Shown in pieces: positions 7,658 through 17,437 of a stretch of DNA of 64,000 nucleotides. How positions within the stretch are numbered: position 1 is the stretch's first letter; each line of letters begins with the position of its first letter. Under the pieces are notes generated by a model. The model did not search any database and was not told the DNA's origin. It worked only from the letters and a program-made list of their open reading frames with translations. Source of the stretch: Candidatus Formimonas warabiya (lineage in GTDB: Bacteria > Bacillota > Dehalobacteriia > Dehalobacteriales > Dehalobacteriaceae); contig NZ_CP017634.1 of the NCBI RefSeq assembly GCF_002777255.1, forward strand, positions 1,872,903 through 1,936,902, written 5' to 3'. The position numbers were made by a program, and so were the translations under genes.

Positions 7658-10600
7658 TCAAATCCTTCCCTGCATCCTATATTCCTGCAGGGGTACAAGG
7701 CGGAATTGCTCTCCCTTGGACAAAGACCGGAGCACATAAAGGATCACCCTGGTGGTATCCAGGGAGGTGAGACAGGGAATCCCCATCTCCACCGCCGCCC
7801 GGCGAATTTTAAAACCGTCCCGTTCCGGACTTTTCCCTTTCGTTAAGGTATTCACCACAAAATGAATGCGATTGGACCGGATCAAGTCCACAATATGGGG
7901 AGATCCTTCGGCCAGCTTATTCACCCGTTCCACTTTCAGGCCCGCCTTTTCCAAAACCGCCGCCGTCCCGGAAGTGGCCAGCAAGGTAAAGCCTAGCTCC
8001 CGAAAAGCCCGTAAAAGAGGAATCGCCTCGCCCTTATCTTTATCGGCAATGGTGGCAAGGATACTGCCCGAGGTGGGAATATCCGCCCCCGCCGCGACCA
8101 TACCCTTGTATAAGGCCTTGGCAAAGCTCTTTTCCACCCCCATCACCTCGCCCGTTGATTTCATTTCCGGCCCTAAGGTAGTATCTACCTGGAGCAGCTT
8201 GGCAAAGGAAAAGACGGGAACTTTTACGGTGACATAAGGGGGGGCCGGATAAAGGCCCGGCGCGTAACCCTGGTCTTTCAGCGTGATACCCAGAATGGCC
8301 TTGGTCGCCATAAGCACCATGGGAATGCCGGTGATTTTACTTAGATAGGGAACGGTCCGGCTGGACCGGGGATTTACTTCCAGGACAAAAACCTGGTTAT
8401 CATGGACCACATATTGGATATTGATTAATCCTTTCACTTTTAAGGCCCGGGCCAAAACTGAAGTATAGTCCACGATTTGGTCAATCACGTAAGGGGGTAA
8501 GGAATGGCTGGGGTAGACCGCAATGCTGTCCCCGGAATGGACGCCGGCCCTTTCAATATGTTCCATGACGCCGGGAATCAGGACATCCTCACCGTCACAG
8601 ATGGCGTCCACTTCCACTTCCCGGCCCATGATATATTTGTCGACCAGCACGGGATGTCCGGGGGAGACTTTCACCGCAGTGGACATGTAGTCTAACAGGT
8701 CCCGGTCATGATAGACAATCTCCATCGCCCGCCCGCCCAGCACATAGGAGGGACGCACCAAAACCGGGTAGTCCACTTCTTTCGCCACCGCCAAAGCCTC
8801 TTCCACACTGGTAGCGGTGCGTCCGGGGGGTTTGGGAATCCCCAGTTCCTGGAGCAAGTGATCAAATTTATCCCGGTCCTCCGCCCGGTCAATATCTTCT
8901 ACGGAAGTACCCAGGATTTTTATGCCGGCTTGAGCGAGAGGTTGGGCCAAATTGATGGCGGTCTGGCCGCCGAACTGGACAATCACCCCTTCCGGCCTTT
9001 CCTTTTCGATAATATTGAGCACATCTTCCGGGATTAAAGGCTCAAAATAGAGCCGGTCCGAGGTATCAAAATCGGTGCTCACCGTTTCCGGGTTATTGTT
9101 GATAATGACGGATTGAATCCCCTGCTCCTTCAAGCCCCATACCGAGTGGACAGAGCAGTAATCAAATTCCACCCCCTGGCCGATACGGATGGGCCCGGAC
9201 CCCAACACGACAATTTTCCGCACCGCATCCGGCCGGGCTTCGTCTTCCGCTTCATAGCAGGAATAATAATAGGGCGTGACCGCTTCAAATTCCGCGGCAC
9301 AGGTATCCACCATTTTATAGACCGGCAGGATCCGGAAAGCTTTTCTCATCTCCCGAACGGCCGCCTCTTCCCGCCCTGTGATTTTGGCAATGCTCAAGTC
9401 GCTAAAGCCGGTTCTTTTTGCCTTGCGGAGCAGATCGGGGGTCAATTCCCTTGCGGCCAGTTCTTTTTCCAGCTTCACGATCCGGTCCAGCTTTTCCAAG
9501 AAGAAAAGATCAATTTTGGTGCGGTCCCCGATTTCTTCAGGGCTCATGCCCCGCCGCAGCCCCTCGGCTACAGCAAAGATGCGCTGGTCGTCGGCTTGGT
9601 TGATTTTTTGGGCCACCTCCGGGTCCGATGCCTCTTGAAAGGTTTCCATGGCCAAGCCCGTCAGCCCCAGCTCCAGGGATCTGACTGCCTTGAGCAAAGC
9701 GGCTTCAAAGGTACGGTCAATGGCCATCACCTCTCCGGTGGCCTTCATCTGGGTGCCCAATAAACGGTCGGCCCGGGAAAACTTATCAAAGGGCCAGCGG
9801 GGAATTTTGATTACCACGTAGTCCAGGGCAGGTTCAAAACAAGCGTAAGTTTTCTCCGTGACGGCATTTTTGATTTCGTCCAGGGTTAAGCCGATGGCGA
9901 TTTTGGTCGCTACCTGGGCAATGGGATAGCCGGTCGCTTTGGATGCCAAAGCAGATGACCGGCTGACCCTGGGATTCACTTCAATAACATAATACTGAAA
10001 ACTAACGGGATCTAAGGCATACTGGACATTGCAGCCCCCCTCGATGCCCAAGGCCCGGATTATTTTCAGGGACGCGGCCCGGAGCATCTGGTATTCCCGG
10101 TCCGTTAAAGTCTGAGCAGGGGCTACCACAATGCTGTCCCCGGTATGGATCCCCACCGGATCAACATTCTCCATGCTGCACACGGCAATACAATTATCGG
10201 CCGAGTCCCGTATCACTTCGAACTCGATTTCTTTCCACCCGGCGACACTTTTTTCTACCAAAATTTGTTTAATGATACTGTATTTCAAACCCCGGGCGGC
10301 AATTTCCCTTAACTCCCGGGCGCACCAGGCCACGCCTCCCCCGGTACCGCCCAAAGTATAGGCGGGCCGGACAATCACCGGGTACCCTAATCCTTCCCCA
10401 AATTCCACGGCCTGATCTACAGAGGAGACAATGACGCTTTCCGGAACCGGTTCGCCGATTTCCTCCATCATCTTTTTAAACAGTTTCCGGTCCTCCGCCT
10501 TTTGAATGGCCATGAGGGGGGTACCCAAAAGCCGCACCCCTTCTTCCTCCAGGACTTTCTCTTGCGCCAGCTTCAGGGTCACATTCAGCCCTACCTGTCC

Positions 10601-10873
10601 CCCCAGCGTAGGCAGGAGTCCGTCCGGTTTTTCCTGCCGGATGATTTTGGCTACAAATTCCGGCGTCAGCGGCTCGATATAGACCCGGTCGGCAATATGG
10701 GCGTCCGTCATAATAGTGGCCGGATTGGAATTAACCAGCACCACTTCTAATCCTTCTTCCCGTAAAGCACGGCAGGCTTGGGTTCCGGCATAATCGAATT
10801 CGGCCGCCTGGCCGATAATAATGGGCCCGGAACCGATCACCATCACCTTTTTCAGACCGGCATGCTTTAGCAC
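7658..10873 (-). CDS. carB: Carbamoyl-phosphate synthase large subunit
   Basis: Makes carbamoyl phosphate from bicarbonate, ATP and the ammonia delivered by CarA. The 1071-residue protein has the usual duplicated ATP-grasp halves, each beginning with a dinucleotide-like motif: [22 protein letters not shown] near residue 8, and [19 protein letters not shown] near 560. A C-terminal MGS-like allosteric domain (about 935-1071, where UMP or ornithine binds in relatives) follows. The start is GTG at 10873 after GAGGAGGGG. The frame is complete and fused as usual in bacteria. Confidence 0.97.
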   Translation of the reverse strand: MLKHAGLKKVMVIGSGPIIIGQAAEFDYAGTQACRALREEGLEVVLVNSNPATIMTDAHIADRVYIEPLTPEFVAKIIRQEKPDGLLPTLGGQVGLNVTLKLAQEKVLEEEGVRLLGTPLMAIQKAEDRKLFKKMMEEIGEPVPESVIVSSVDQAVEFGEGLGYPVIVRPAYTLGGTGGGVAWCARELREIAARGLKYSIIKQILVEKSVAGWKEIEFEVIRDSADNCIAVCSMENVDPVGIHTGDSIVVAPAQTLTDREYQMLRAASLKIIRALGIEGGCNVQYALDPVSFQYYVIEVNPRVSRSSALASKATGYPIAQVATKIAIGLTLDEIKNAVTEKTYACFEPALDYVVIKIPRWPFDKFSRADRLLGTQMKATGEVMAIDRTFEAALLKAVRSLELGLTGLAMETFQEASDPEVAQKINQADDQRIFAVAEGLRRGMSPEEIGDRTKIDLFFLEKLDRIVKLEKELAARELTPDLLRKAKRTGFSDLSIAKITGREEAAVREMRKAFRILPVYKMVDTCAAEFEAVTPYYYSCYEAEDEARPDAVRKIVVLGSGPIRIGQGVEFDYCSVHSVWGLKEQGIQSVIINNNPETVSTDFDTSDRLYFEPLIPEDVLNIIEKERPEGVIVQFGGQTAINLAQPLAQAGIKILGTSVEDIDRAEDRDKFDHLLQELGIPKPPGRTATSVEEALAVAKEVDYPVLVRPSYVLGGRAMEIVYHDRDLLDYMSTAVKVSPGHPVLVDKYIMGREVEVDAICDGEDVLIPGVMEHIERAGVHSGDSIAVYPSHSLPPYVIDQIVDYTSVLARALKVKGLINIQYVVHDNQVFVLEVNPRSSRTVPYLSKITGIPMVLMATKAILGITLKDQGYAPGLYPAPPYVTVKVPVFSFAKLLQVDTTLGPEMKSTGEVMGVEKSFAKALYKGMVAAGADIPTSGSILATIADKDKGEAIPLLRAFRELGFTLLATSGTAAVLEKAGLKVERVNKLAEGSPHIVDLIRSNRIHFVVNTLTKGKSPERDGFKIRRAAVEMGIPCLTSLDTTRVILYVLRSLSKGEQFRLVPLQEYRMQGRI

Positions 10874-10893
10874 ATAAACCCCTCCTCAACTAC

Positions 10894-11973
10894 CTAAGCT
10901 GGAAAATTCCTGATCATATCGTAAAATTTCTCGAATAAGTATTCACTGTCCGTAGGGCCGGGGAAGGCTTCCGGATGGTATTGCACGGAAAAAGCAGGGA
11001 TGTTTTTACACCTGATTCCTTCCACCGTATGGTCATTGAGATTGATGTGGGAAACCTCCGCCACCTGAGGATCCAGGGTATCGGCATTGATGGCAAAGCC
11101 ATGATTCTGGGAGGTGATATAAACCCGGCCCGTATCCAGATCTTTCACAGGATGGTTTCCCCCCCGGTGGCCGAAATGAAGCTTATACGTATCCGCTCCC
11201 AGGGCCAATCCCAGCAGCTGGTGCCCTAAACAAATGCCGAACACGGGCAGCTTCCCCAAAAGTTTTTTAATGTTTTCCGCCGCATAGAGCACCCCTTTGG
11301 GGTCCCCCGGGCCATTGGACAGCATCAGGCCGTCCGGGTTCAAAGCCAGTATTTCTTCCGCCCCGGTATGGGCAGGCACCACGATCACGGTGAGATCTAG
11401 TTTGCTCAGCCAGCGCACAATGTTCCGCTTTGCCCCAAAATCCATCACCACCACCCGGTATTTACCCCCTGCTACAGTATAAGCCTCTTTGGTGGTTACC
11501 TGGGAAACCAGGTCCTGACCGTTCAGCACAGGCGCTTTTTTTGCCAAGTCCACCAGCTCCGCCCGGGTTAAGGCATCGGTGGTAATGATCCCTCCCATAG
11601 TGCCGGAGCTTCTCAACCTTTTCGTGAGCGATCTGGTATCGATTCCTTGAATCCCCACGATCTGATGCTCTTTTAAAAACTCTTCCAAATTGCTGGTAGA
11701 GCGCCAGTTGCTGGGCACATGACACAGTTCTCTGACCACAAAGCCCCGGACCTTCGGGCCGGCAGATTCGAAATCATCCCGATTGATGCCATAGTTTCCA
11801 ATCAAAGGGTAGGTCATGGTCACAATCTGCCCGCAATAGGAGGGGTCGGTAAGAATTTCCTGATACCCTGTCATGCTGGTATTAAAGACTACCTCTCCTT
11901 GTCTCAGCCCGGTCGCTCCAAAGGATATTCCTTCAAAGACAGTGCCGTCTTCAAGTGCCAGGTATGCTTTCAT
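10894..11973 (-). CDS. carA: Carbamoyl-phosphate synthase small (glutaminase) subunit
   Basis: Hydrolyses glutamine and feeds ammonia to CarB. The 359-residue protein has an N-terminal CPSase_sm_chain domain (KAYLALEDGTVFEG onward, with GYQEILTDPSYCGQIV) and a C-terminal class I glutamine amidotransferase. Its nucleophile is the Cys of VFGICLGHQLLGLALG, and its catalytic His-Glu lies in QYHPEAFPGP. I use the ATG at 11973, preceded by TTTGGAGGAAACAAG; a longer frame to 12009 has no RBS. The 148-base leader before it has a GCCTC / GAGGC hairpin (12039-12056) but no PyrR-binding motif. Confidence 0.96.
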   Translation of the reverse strand: MKAYLALEDGTVFEGISFGATGLRQGEVVFNTSMTGYQEILTDPSYCGQIVTMTYPLIGNYGINRDDFESAGPKVRGFVVRELCHVPSNWRSTSNLEEFLKEHQIVGIQGIDTRSLTKRLRSSGTMGGIITTDALTRAELVDLAKKAPVLNGQDLVSQVTTKEAYTVAGGKYRVVVMDFGAKRNIVRWLSKLDLTVIVVPAHTGAEEILALNPDGLMLSNGPGDPKGVLYAAENIKKLLGKLPVFGICLGHQLLGLALGADTYKLHFGHRGGNHPVKDLDTGRVYITSQNHGFAINADTLDPQVAEVSHINLNDHTVEGIRCKNIPAFSVQYHPEAFPGPTDSEYLFEKFYDMIRNFPA

Positions 11974-12121
11974 CTTGTTTCCTCCAAACTCCATTCTATA
12001 TTTTCCCATCCCTGCTTGCTTCTTGACTCTTACCTTTTGCCTCCTGAACGCGAGGCCCCCGAATAGTTATTATGACCAATACTTCCCCATTTGTTTTCCG
12101 AACATAAATCTTTTTTCGCCC

Positions 12122-13411
12122 TTAGGATTCTTGGGGCAGAACCAAGTTCAAAAGGATGCCGGCCAGCGTGGCATAGCCGACTTTTCCCGTGCCCACTCCC
12201 AGAATCAGGATCACGGCCACAATGATCAAATTGCGCGTAGACGATAAGTCTGATTTGGCTTCAATCATGGTTCGGATCCCTGCCGCAGCAATCATGCCGA
12301 AGAGCAGGATGCAGATCCCTCCCATCACGGCAAGGGGAATGGTGCTTAAAGCAGCAGAAAGTTTACCAATCAAACTCAAGCAAATGGCGATCACTGCGGC
12401 GATCCGGATCACCCAGGAGCTGTAAACCTTGGTAATCGCCAGGACACCGATATTCTCTCCGTATGTGGTGGCGGGAGGGCCCCCAAAGAAGGCGGCTACC
12501 ACCGTAGCCAACCCATTTCCTAAAAGCACCCGGTCAAAACCGGGATTCTTAATCAAGTCTTTTTCCGTCACATTGCCAATCACAAAAATGTGGCCCAGGT
12601 CTTCAATAATGGAAACAAAGGCAATGGGCGCAATGGCGAGCAGGGCCGCCGCCGTAAACTGGGGAACAGGAAGATGAAAAGAGGCAAAGGAAAAGACCTG
12701 TCCGGCAAACTCGTGGGCATATTGGGCGGTGGGATTGGCCAGCCAGGCAGCTTCCAAAATAGGCTTCACATCCAAAAGCCGGAGATCGGGAGCAGCAAGG
12801 CCCCAGGCTTGAAGTTGAGGAAGAAAACCGCCATATTGAACGATGATGGAGAAAAGATACCCGGACAAGATGCCTAACAAGATGGGGATTACCTTAAGCA
12901 TTCCTTTGCCCAGGATGCTGAAAAAAACAGCCGCCAGCAGCGTAAAGGAGGCTATCGCCCAGTTTGTGGAGGCCATATCGGCCACCGCCGTTTTGGCCAG
13001 GGCAAGTCCGATAATGATCACCACCGGTCCCACCACCACACTGGGCACATAACGGTTGATAAAGTCCGTGCCGAACACTTTGATCACCAGATAAATGGTT
13101 ACATATACCAAACCGGCAATGATCGCTCCGCCCATCGCCTCTCCCAGGGAATGCTTTTCCGTGACATAAAGCGCAAGGGGAGCAATAAAAGCGAAGGAGG
13201 ATCCTAAGTAAGCCGGAACCTTTCCTTTGGTAAAAAAGTGAAAAATCAGGGTGGCGATGCCGGAGGTAAGAAGGGCTACTGCCGGAGACAGTCCCGTAAG
13301 GTAGGGAACCAGGACCGTAGCACCAAACATGGCAAAGACATGCTGTACCGCCAGGGGCAACGCTTTGAACAGAGATAGTCTTTCATCAATTTGCACAATT
13401 TGTTTACTCAT
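12122..13411 (-). CDS. uraA: Uracil permease
   Basis: A 429-residue NCS2-family membrane transporter (UraA/PyrP) importing uracil with protons. The N-terminus has LPLAVQHVFAMFGATVLVPYLTG, the family's typical entry into helix 1. A central segment contains the substrate-site glutamates in ISIIEDLGH, and GGPPATTYGENIGVLAITKVY follows, a family signature. About 14 membrane segments are seen. The start is ATG 13411 after ATGGAGGCTGCGAA. Expression is controlled by the PyrR attenuator just upstream (13437-13514), and the gene follows pyrR as in Bacillus. Confidence 0.95.
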   Translation of the reverse strand: MSKQIVQIDERLSLFKALPLAVQHVFAMFGATVLVPYLTGLSPAVALLTSGIATLIFHFFTKGKVPAYLGSSFAFIAPLALYVTEKHSLGEAMGGAIIAGLVYVTIYLVIKVFGTDFINRYVPSVVVGPVVIIIGLALAKTAVADMASTNWAIASFTLLAAVFFSILGKGMLKVIPILLGILSGYLFSIIVQYGGFLPQLQAWGLAAPDLRLLDVKPILEAAWLANPTAQYAHEFAGQVFSFASFHLPVPQFTAAALLAIAPIAFVSIIEDLGHIFVIGNVTEKDLIKNPGFDRVLLGNGLATVVAAFFGGPPATTYGENIGVLAITKVYSSWVIRIAAVIAICLSLIGKLSAALSTIPLAVMGGICILLFGMIAAAGIRTMIEAKSDLSSTRNLIIVAVILILGVGTGKVGYATLAGILLNLVLPQES

Positions 13412-13436
13412 TTCGCAGCCTCCATATTTTAAATAT

Positions 13437-13514
13437 AAAAAAACCCTTACCGTGATTACGATAAGGGCCAAAAACCGCTTCCCGACCTCGCCCTTATCAG
13501 CCTCACTGGACTGA
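13437..13514 (-). promoter_or_regulatory. PyrR-binding attenuator in the uraA leader
   Basis: On the minus strand the RNA would contain TCCAGTGAGGCT (13499-13510), matching the PyrR-binding loop pattern UCCNGNGAGGYU. Next come GATAAGGGC and GGCCCTTATC, able to pair as an antiterminator. Last is a terminator hairpin CCCTTA / TAAGGG (13444-13467) ending in seven T. PyrR with UMP would favour termination. The motif overlaps the end of the pyrR gene. Confidence 0.9.
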
Positions 13515-13515
13515 T

Positions 13516-14073
13516 TTAAAGTTTTTCGTCGGCAATCTCCTGAATAATGACTTTATCTTCTTTGTCTATTTCCCCTACATAAACCGAAACAATTTCTTTT
13601 AACGAAGTAGGAACATTCTTTCCTACGTAATCGGGCCTGATGGGTAATTCCCGATGGCCCCGGTCCACCAGCACCGCCAGTTGAATGCTGGCCGGGCGCC
13701 CCAGTTCGAAAATCGCATCCAGAGCAGCCCGCGTAGTTCGTCCGGTAAACAATACATCGTCCACTAAAATCACCGTTTTACCGGAAACCGGGAAAGAGAC
13801 ATCCGTATGGCTTACCACCGGTTGACCGGAAGAGAGGGCCAAATCATCCCGGTGCAAGGTAATATCAACGACCCCAATGGGAAGATCTTTCCCTTCGATT
13901 TCCTTAACCTTTCGGGTCAGTCTCTCTGCCAAAGGAACCCCCCGGGACCGGATGCCGATAAAACAGAGGTTTTCCACCCCATTGTTTCTTTCAATTATCT
14001 CATGGGCGATTCGGGTCAGGGCCCGCCTCATGGCATCTTTATCCATAATTTGTGTTTTTTCAATTAATTTCAT
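13516..14073 (-). CDS. pyrR: Bifunctional pyr operon regulator / uracil phosphoribosyltransferase
   Basis: RNA-binding attenuation protein that binds pyr leader RNA when UMP is high, with weak uracil phosphoribosyltransferase activity. The 185-residue protein shows [16 protein letters not shown] near the start, [10 protein letters not shown], the PRPP loop [21 protein letters not shown] (about 98-118) and a C-terminal [12 protein letters not shown], all as in Bacillus PyrR. The start is ATG 14073 with AGGTG six bases before; a GTG at 14082 is inside the ribosome site. It is itself preceded by a PyrR attenuator, so it is autoregulated. Confidence 0.96.
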   Translation of the reverse strand: MKLIEKTQIMDKDAMRRALTRIAHEIIERNNGVENLCFIGIRSRGVPLAERLTRKVKEIEGKDLPIGVVDITLHRDDLALSSGQPVVSHTDVSFPVSGKTVILVDDVLFTGRTTRAALDAIFELGRPASIQLAVLVDRGHRELPIRPDYVGKNVPTSLKEIVSVYVGEIDKEDKVIIQEIADEKL

Positions 14074-14102
14074 CGTTTTCACCTGATCAAAAGGTTAAAA
14101 TG

Positions 14103-14200
14103 AAAAACCTGCTTATACTAGGCTAAGCAGGTTGATATACCGCACCAAACTACAGTGGAATATGTCTTCCTTCATAGCCTCTCCGGACTATCTTAAAGGT
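14103..14200 (-). promoter_or_regulatory. PyrR-binding attenuator in the pyrR leader
   Basis: The minus strand carries AGTCCGGAGAGGCT (14176-14189), an exact match to the PyrR loop pattern. Downstream is a perfect 10-bp terminator stem AACCTGCTTA / TAAGCAGGTT (14106-14133) followed by a T run. This is the autoregulatory leader of pyrR and probably of the genes after it. Confidence 0.9.
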
Positions 14201-14269
14201 AAGTTTTTGATCGGTTTTATTTTACAGGAAAAAAGGACTGCCGTCAATGCTTTATTTGCATAAAGTGTT

Positions 14270-15196
14270 TTATTTTTTTACCTGATGATTTCGTAAGTCC
14301 TGGAGCAATTCTTGAAAGTATGGGGGCAAAGGAGCTTCAAACTCCATATAGGCTCCGGACCGGGGATGATGAAAGCCTAACACCCGGGCGTGCAGCGCCT
14401 GACCTTTCAGGTCTAAATTCCCTTTGCGCGGCCCGTACAGGGGGTCTCCCACGACCGGGTAGCCTAAATAACTCATATGAACCCTGATTTGGTGGGTCCG
14501 GCCTGTTTCTAATCTGGCTTCGATCAAGGTATATTCGGAGAATCTTTCCAGGACCTTGTAATGGGTGACGGCCCGCTTGGAATTTTTCAGCACAACGGCC
14601 ATTTTTTTTCGGTGCACCGGGTGCCGTCCGATGGGCGCATCGATCACGCCCGCCGGCTCCGCCACGGTTCCGTGTACGAGGGCATTGTAAACTCGGGTAA
14701 TCGCATGGTCTTTGATCTGTTTTGCCAGGTTCATATGGGCAAAATCATTTTTCGCCACCATCAAAAGTCCGGAGGTATCTTTATCGATGCGGTGAACGAT
14801 TCCCGGCCGCATCACCCCGTTGATTCCCGACAAGTCCGTACAGTGATGCAGGAGGGCGTTCACCAGGGTGCCCTGATAATTTCCCGCCGCCGGATGAACC
14901 ACCATCCCTTGGGGTTTATTGACCACAATCAGGTCCTGATCTTCAAAAAGAACCTCAAAGGGAATCTCTTGGGCCGCCAGCTGCAGTTGTTCAGGTTGGG
15001 GGATGCCGATGAGAATTTCATCCCCCTCTGCCACGGCATAATTGGGTTTCACGGTTTTTCCGTTTACCAGCACTTCCCCGTCTTTGATCAGCTTTTGGAT
15101 CCGGGAGCGGGAAAGATCGCTCACTTTATCTGCCAAATAGAGATCGATGCGGATCCCCAGCTCCGCACCGGTTGCCTGAAAAATTGTCTCAGTCAA
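14270..15196 (-). CDS. rluD: RluD-family 23S rRNA pseudouridine synthase
   Basis: A 308-residue RluA/RluD-type enzyme that isomerises uridines in 23S rRNA. It has an N-terminal S4 RNA-binding domain (about 15-75, with SRSRIQKLIKDGEVLVNGK). The catalytic domain has the motif GIVHRIDKDTSGLLMVAK (about 132-149), where Asp is the nucleophile, and ends with GRTHQIRVHMSYLGYPVVGDPLYG. The only in-frame start is TTG 15196, because a TGA lies three codons upstream; its ribosome site is weak. It follows lspA by 22 bases, the usual Firmicute arrangement. Confidence 0.93.
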   Translation of the reverse strand: MTETIFQATGAELGIRIDLYLADKVSDLSRSRIQKLIKDGEVLVNGKTVKPNYAVAEGDEILIGIPQPEQLQLAAQEIPFEVLFEDQDLIVVNKPQGMVVHPAAGNYQGTLVNALLHHCTDLSGINGVMRPGIVHRIDKDTSGLLMVAKNDFAHMNLAKQIKDHAITRVYNALVHGTVAEPAGVIDAPIGRHPVHRKKMAVVLKNSKRAVTHYKVLERFSEYTLIEARLETGRTHQIRVHMSYLGYPVVGDPLYGPRKGNLDLKGQALHARVLGFHHPRSGAYMEFEAPLPPYFQELLQDLRNHQVKK

Positions 15197-15218
15197 GAAA
15201 CATCACCATTTTCTCCCT

Positions 15219-15668
15219 TTACTTATCACCACGGCTGCGTAAATCCTGCCGGATCAGTTGCCAGCAGATCAGCGCCACCCCAACCACGATGGCGGAATCC
15301 GCCAAATTAAACACGGGCCAAATCCGAAAGTCCAGGAAATCCACCACTTCCCCAAAACGAATCCGGTCAATCAAATTTCCTACCGCCCCGCCCAGCATCA
15401 GCGCGATGCCCAGACGCAGCCAAATTTTTTCCCGTTCCACCCGGTAATAAAAAAAGATGGCGACAGCCGCAGCCAGAAGGGTAATGGCAATAAAAACGGG
15501 AGTTTGATTGGGCAGCAGGCTGAAGGCGGCTCCGGGATTGCGCACATATGTTAAGTGAAAAATATTATCGATCAAAGGTATCGTCTGCATTTCGGCCATT
15601 TGGGACCGGACCAGAAATTTGCTGCCCTGATCGATGATAATCACCGCTAATGCCACAGCTATGAGCAT
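15219..15668 (-). CDS. lspA: Lipoprotein signal peptidase (signal peptidase II)
   Basis: A 149-residue inner-membrane aspartyl protease that removes lipoprotein signal peptides, such as that of the LivK-like protein in this window. Four hydrophobic segments are visible. The catalytic aspartates lie in NLIDRIRFGEVVDFLD and in FNLADSAIVVG near the C-terminus. The start is ATG 15668 with GGAG seven bases upstream. It forms an operon with rluD. Confidence 0.95.
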   Translation of the reverse strand: MLIAVALAVIIIDQGSKFLVRSQMAEMQTIPLIDNIFHLTYVRNPGAAFSLLPNQTPVFIAITLLAAAVAIFFYYRVEREKIWLRLGIALMLGGAVGNLIDRIRFGEVVDFLDFRIWPVFNLADSAIVVGVALICWQLIRQDLRSRGDK

Positions 15669-16055
15669 GATCTGTCTCCTCTATTGTTTCCAATTTGCAT
15701 CTATCTTAACATACAACAACCCCTTTTCACAAGCTTGGGAAAAGGAAATTCGGAGACGGTTCTTGGAGGAAATTCAGGGACGGTTCTTGAATTGAATTTT
15801 AGTTTAAATTATGCTTAAAGCCCATAAAATAAAAAAAGTATGGCCTTTTATGGTGTTATTTAATCATTAGACTAAACAAACCAGGAAGGTCACACTTTAC
15901 TTTATGATCACAACATTGATGATGGATTGTTAATGTCTCAAGAATTAGGATGTCTTTCTGCTCTATTAACAGGTCCTCATGATTACTTCTGTTAACCGGC
16001 ATTGCGGGATGGTCCATTTTTCCGGCTACACCTGTCTAAGAGGCTATTGATATGC
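15669..16055 (+). other. AT-rich intergenic region with REP-like repeats and no supported gene
   Basis: This gap of 387 bases is more AT-rich than its neighbours. It holds two REP-like direct repeats (15746-15789). Further along, the plus strand has a 36-codon open stretch ending at about 15994 (MSQELGCLSALLTGPHDY within it), with no ribosome site. It may be a relic of a lost gene; I do not recognise it. Confidence 0.4.
15746..15789 (+). repeat. Two direct copies of a REP-like GGGACGGTTCTTG unit
   Basis: AAATTCGGAGACGGTTCTTG (15746-15765) and AAATTCAGGGACGGTTCTTG (15770-15789) differ at two positions and are spaced 24 bases apart. A related core, GGGACGGCTCTT, occurs in inverted orientation at 44320-44502. 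Confidence 0.7.
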
Positions 16056-16760
16056 TCAGTCTCCCGCCTCATCACGCCTGCCCTTATATCCCGACCGGAA
16101 ATCCTTATAGGCCATGCCATCCTTGGACCGATAATACGCCACGTTATCTACGTCATCTACAGCACCCACATCTTCATCCCAATCGTCATAAACATTCGGG
16201 TACTGGGCGCCGGATTCCGCCAGATCCTGGGGAGAATCGGCCGTACCGAAACGGGCTACCGCCTGCCAGGCATCTTCCCCGTCAAAAACCGGCTGGTTGT
16301 CCTGATCCCCAAATTTTCTATCATAAGAATAGTCCCGCTGTTCGCCAAAAGGCGGCCGGATCACTTCTTCCTCAATGGGCCGGGGTGTCCGGTCGGCTAC
16401 CTCTTCCGCTTTCTTACAGGCCATGCATAAATTCGCGGAAGGCATCGCCTCTAACCGTTCTTGAGGGATGGGTCTGCCGCATTGATCACAAAGACCATAG
16501 GAATGGTCTTCTATTTTGTGTAAAGCCCTCTCCACATGGTTTAATTGGATTTCCGCATTGTCCCTCAAAGACAGGTCCTTTCCTCTTTCAAACAACTCAT
16601 CTCCGATATCCGCCGGATGGTTATCATACATCGACAGTTCACCAATAGATTCTCTCATGGGATCATGAAGTCCCTGGTTCAGCCCCTCAATTCTCTCCAA
16701 CAGTTCTTGTTTTTCCTTTAACAGACGATCACGGAAGCCCTGTTGCCGTTCTGTGTCCAC
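16056..16760 (-). CDS. yteA: YteA/DksA-TraR-type zinc-finger protein
   Basis: A 234-residue cytoplasmic protein of the YteA sporulation-associated family. An N-terminal coiled-coil-like region (about 1-75, with ERIEGLNQGLHD) precedes a DksA/TraR four-Cys zinc finger, YGLCDQCG ... NLCMACKK (about 88-120). A C-terminal acidic extension ends in YYRSKDGMAYKDFRSGYKG. I chose GTG 16760 after GGAGGAGGGTAACAAA. Such proteins lie next to lspA in many spore formers; the molecular role is not established. The gene is 387 bases from lspA and probably separately transcribed. Confidence 0.85.
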   Translation of the reverse strand: MDTERQQGFRDRLLKEKQELLERIEGLNQGLHDPMRESIGELSMYDNHPADIGDELFERGKDLSLRDNAEIQLNHVERALHKIEDHSYGLCDQCGRPIPQERLEAMPSANLCMACKKAEEVADRTPRPIEEEVIRPPFGEQRDYSYDRKFGDQDNQPVFDGEDAWQAVARFGTADSPQDLAESGAQYPNVYDDWDEDVGAVDDVDNVAYYRSKDGMAYKDFRSGYKGRRDEAGD

Positions 16761-16817
16761 TTTGTTACCCTCCTCCAGCACCTTATCGGTTAAGGCTTAC
16801 CGGAGCTCCCGGTACAT

Positions 16818-17102
16818 TTAGGGCCTTAACCCTTTACTTTCCTGGACATATTTTAGTAATTCCGCAATAAAATCCCCCACCAGGGGCAGGTTTAAGCCTA
16901 CCAGTCGCTGCAGAATGAGAAAGGCAATGGCCCCTAAAAGGGTAAAACCGACGGCCATGCCAAATCCCCGGGAAATACCGGCAATAAAGTTAATAAAGAT
17001 CAATTTCCGGGGGTTATTGAGTAATTCGATGTACTCGGCTAATTTCATCTTTTCCATATAAATGGAAAGTTTGTCTAGCTTCTTCTCAAGGGAATCCGTC
17101 AC
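16818..17102 (-). CDS. DUF5665-type small membrane protein
   Basis: A 94-residue protein with an N-terminal charged helix (SLEKKLDKLSIYMEKMKLAEYIELLNNP cannot form a membrane segment) and one or two membrane segments (about 32-72: FIAGISRGFGMAVGFTLLG then LILQRLVG). This layout matches the DUF5665 family of Firmicutes, of unknown function. The start is GTG 17102 with GGAGG ten bases before. An inverted-repeat-rich stretch (16791-16830, TTAAGGC ... GGCCTTAA enclosing ACCGG / CCGGT) covers its 3' end and may be a transcript-end hairpin. Confidence 0.75.
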   Translation of the reverse strand: MTDSLEKKLDKLSIYMEKMKLAEYIELLNNPRKLIFINFIAGISRGFGMAVGFTLLGAIAFLILQRLVGLNLPLVGDFIAELLKYVQESKGLRP

Positions 17103-17248
17103 TTCCCTGAAACCTCCTCTACCCTTTATTAGGTTTTCCTGTAATAAAGTAAATTATGTCGGCAAAATCAATACCCATGTATTACTATCGTACCCTAAAT
17201 AAAGGGAAAGGATCAACCAAAACCTTTCTTATTTTTCTGTAAAAAAAA

Positions 17249-17272
17249 TGAGTCAAGTACGCCTTGACCCAT
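17249..17272. terminator. Bidirectional intrinsic terminator
   Basis: ATGAGTCAAG / CTTGACCCAT forms a 10-bp stem (one mismatch or G-U) with A8 on one side and T5 on the other, so it can work on both strands. On the minus strand it ends the Sgc-like operon after the symporter gene. Apart from this hairpin, the 335-base gap 17103-17437 holds nothing I recognise. Confidence 0.8.
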
Positions 17273-17437
17273 TTTTATCCTCGATGATCCGATGATGATT
17301 CGATTCTGCCGCCCATCCCAGGAGAGCTGCTCTCAATTTCCAGTACCTGCCAGGTACCCTTGCTAGCCATCCTGGAAGATCTATACCCGTACCATAAAAA
17401 CAGCGGATATAGATAGAGAAAAGTAATTCCCGGGATG

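Noticed and set aside
9113..9763. 216-codon plus-strand frame opposite carB
   Set aside because: Antisense shadow of the highly conserved carB reading frame; no RBS and no recognisable motif.
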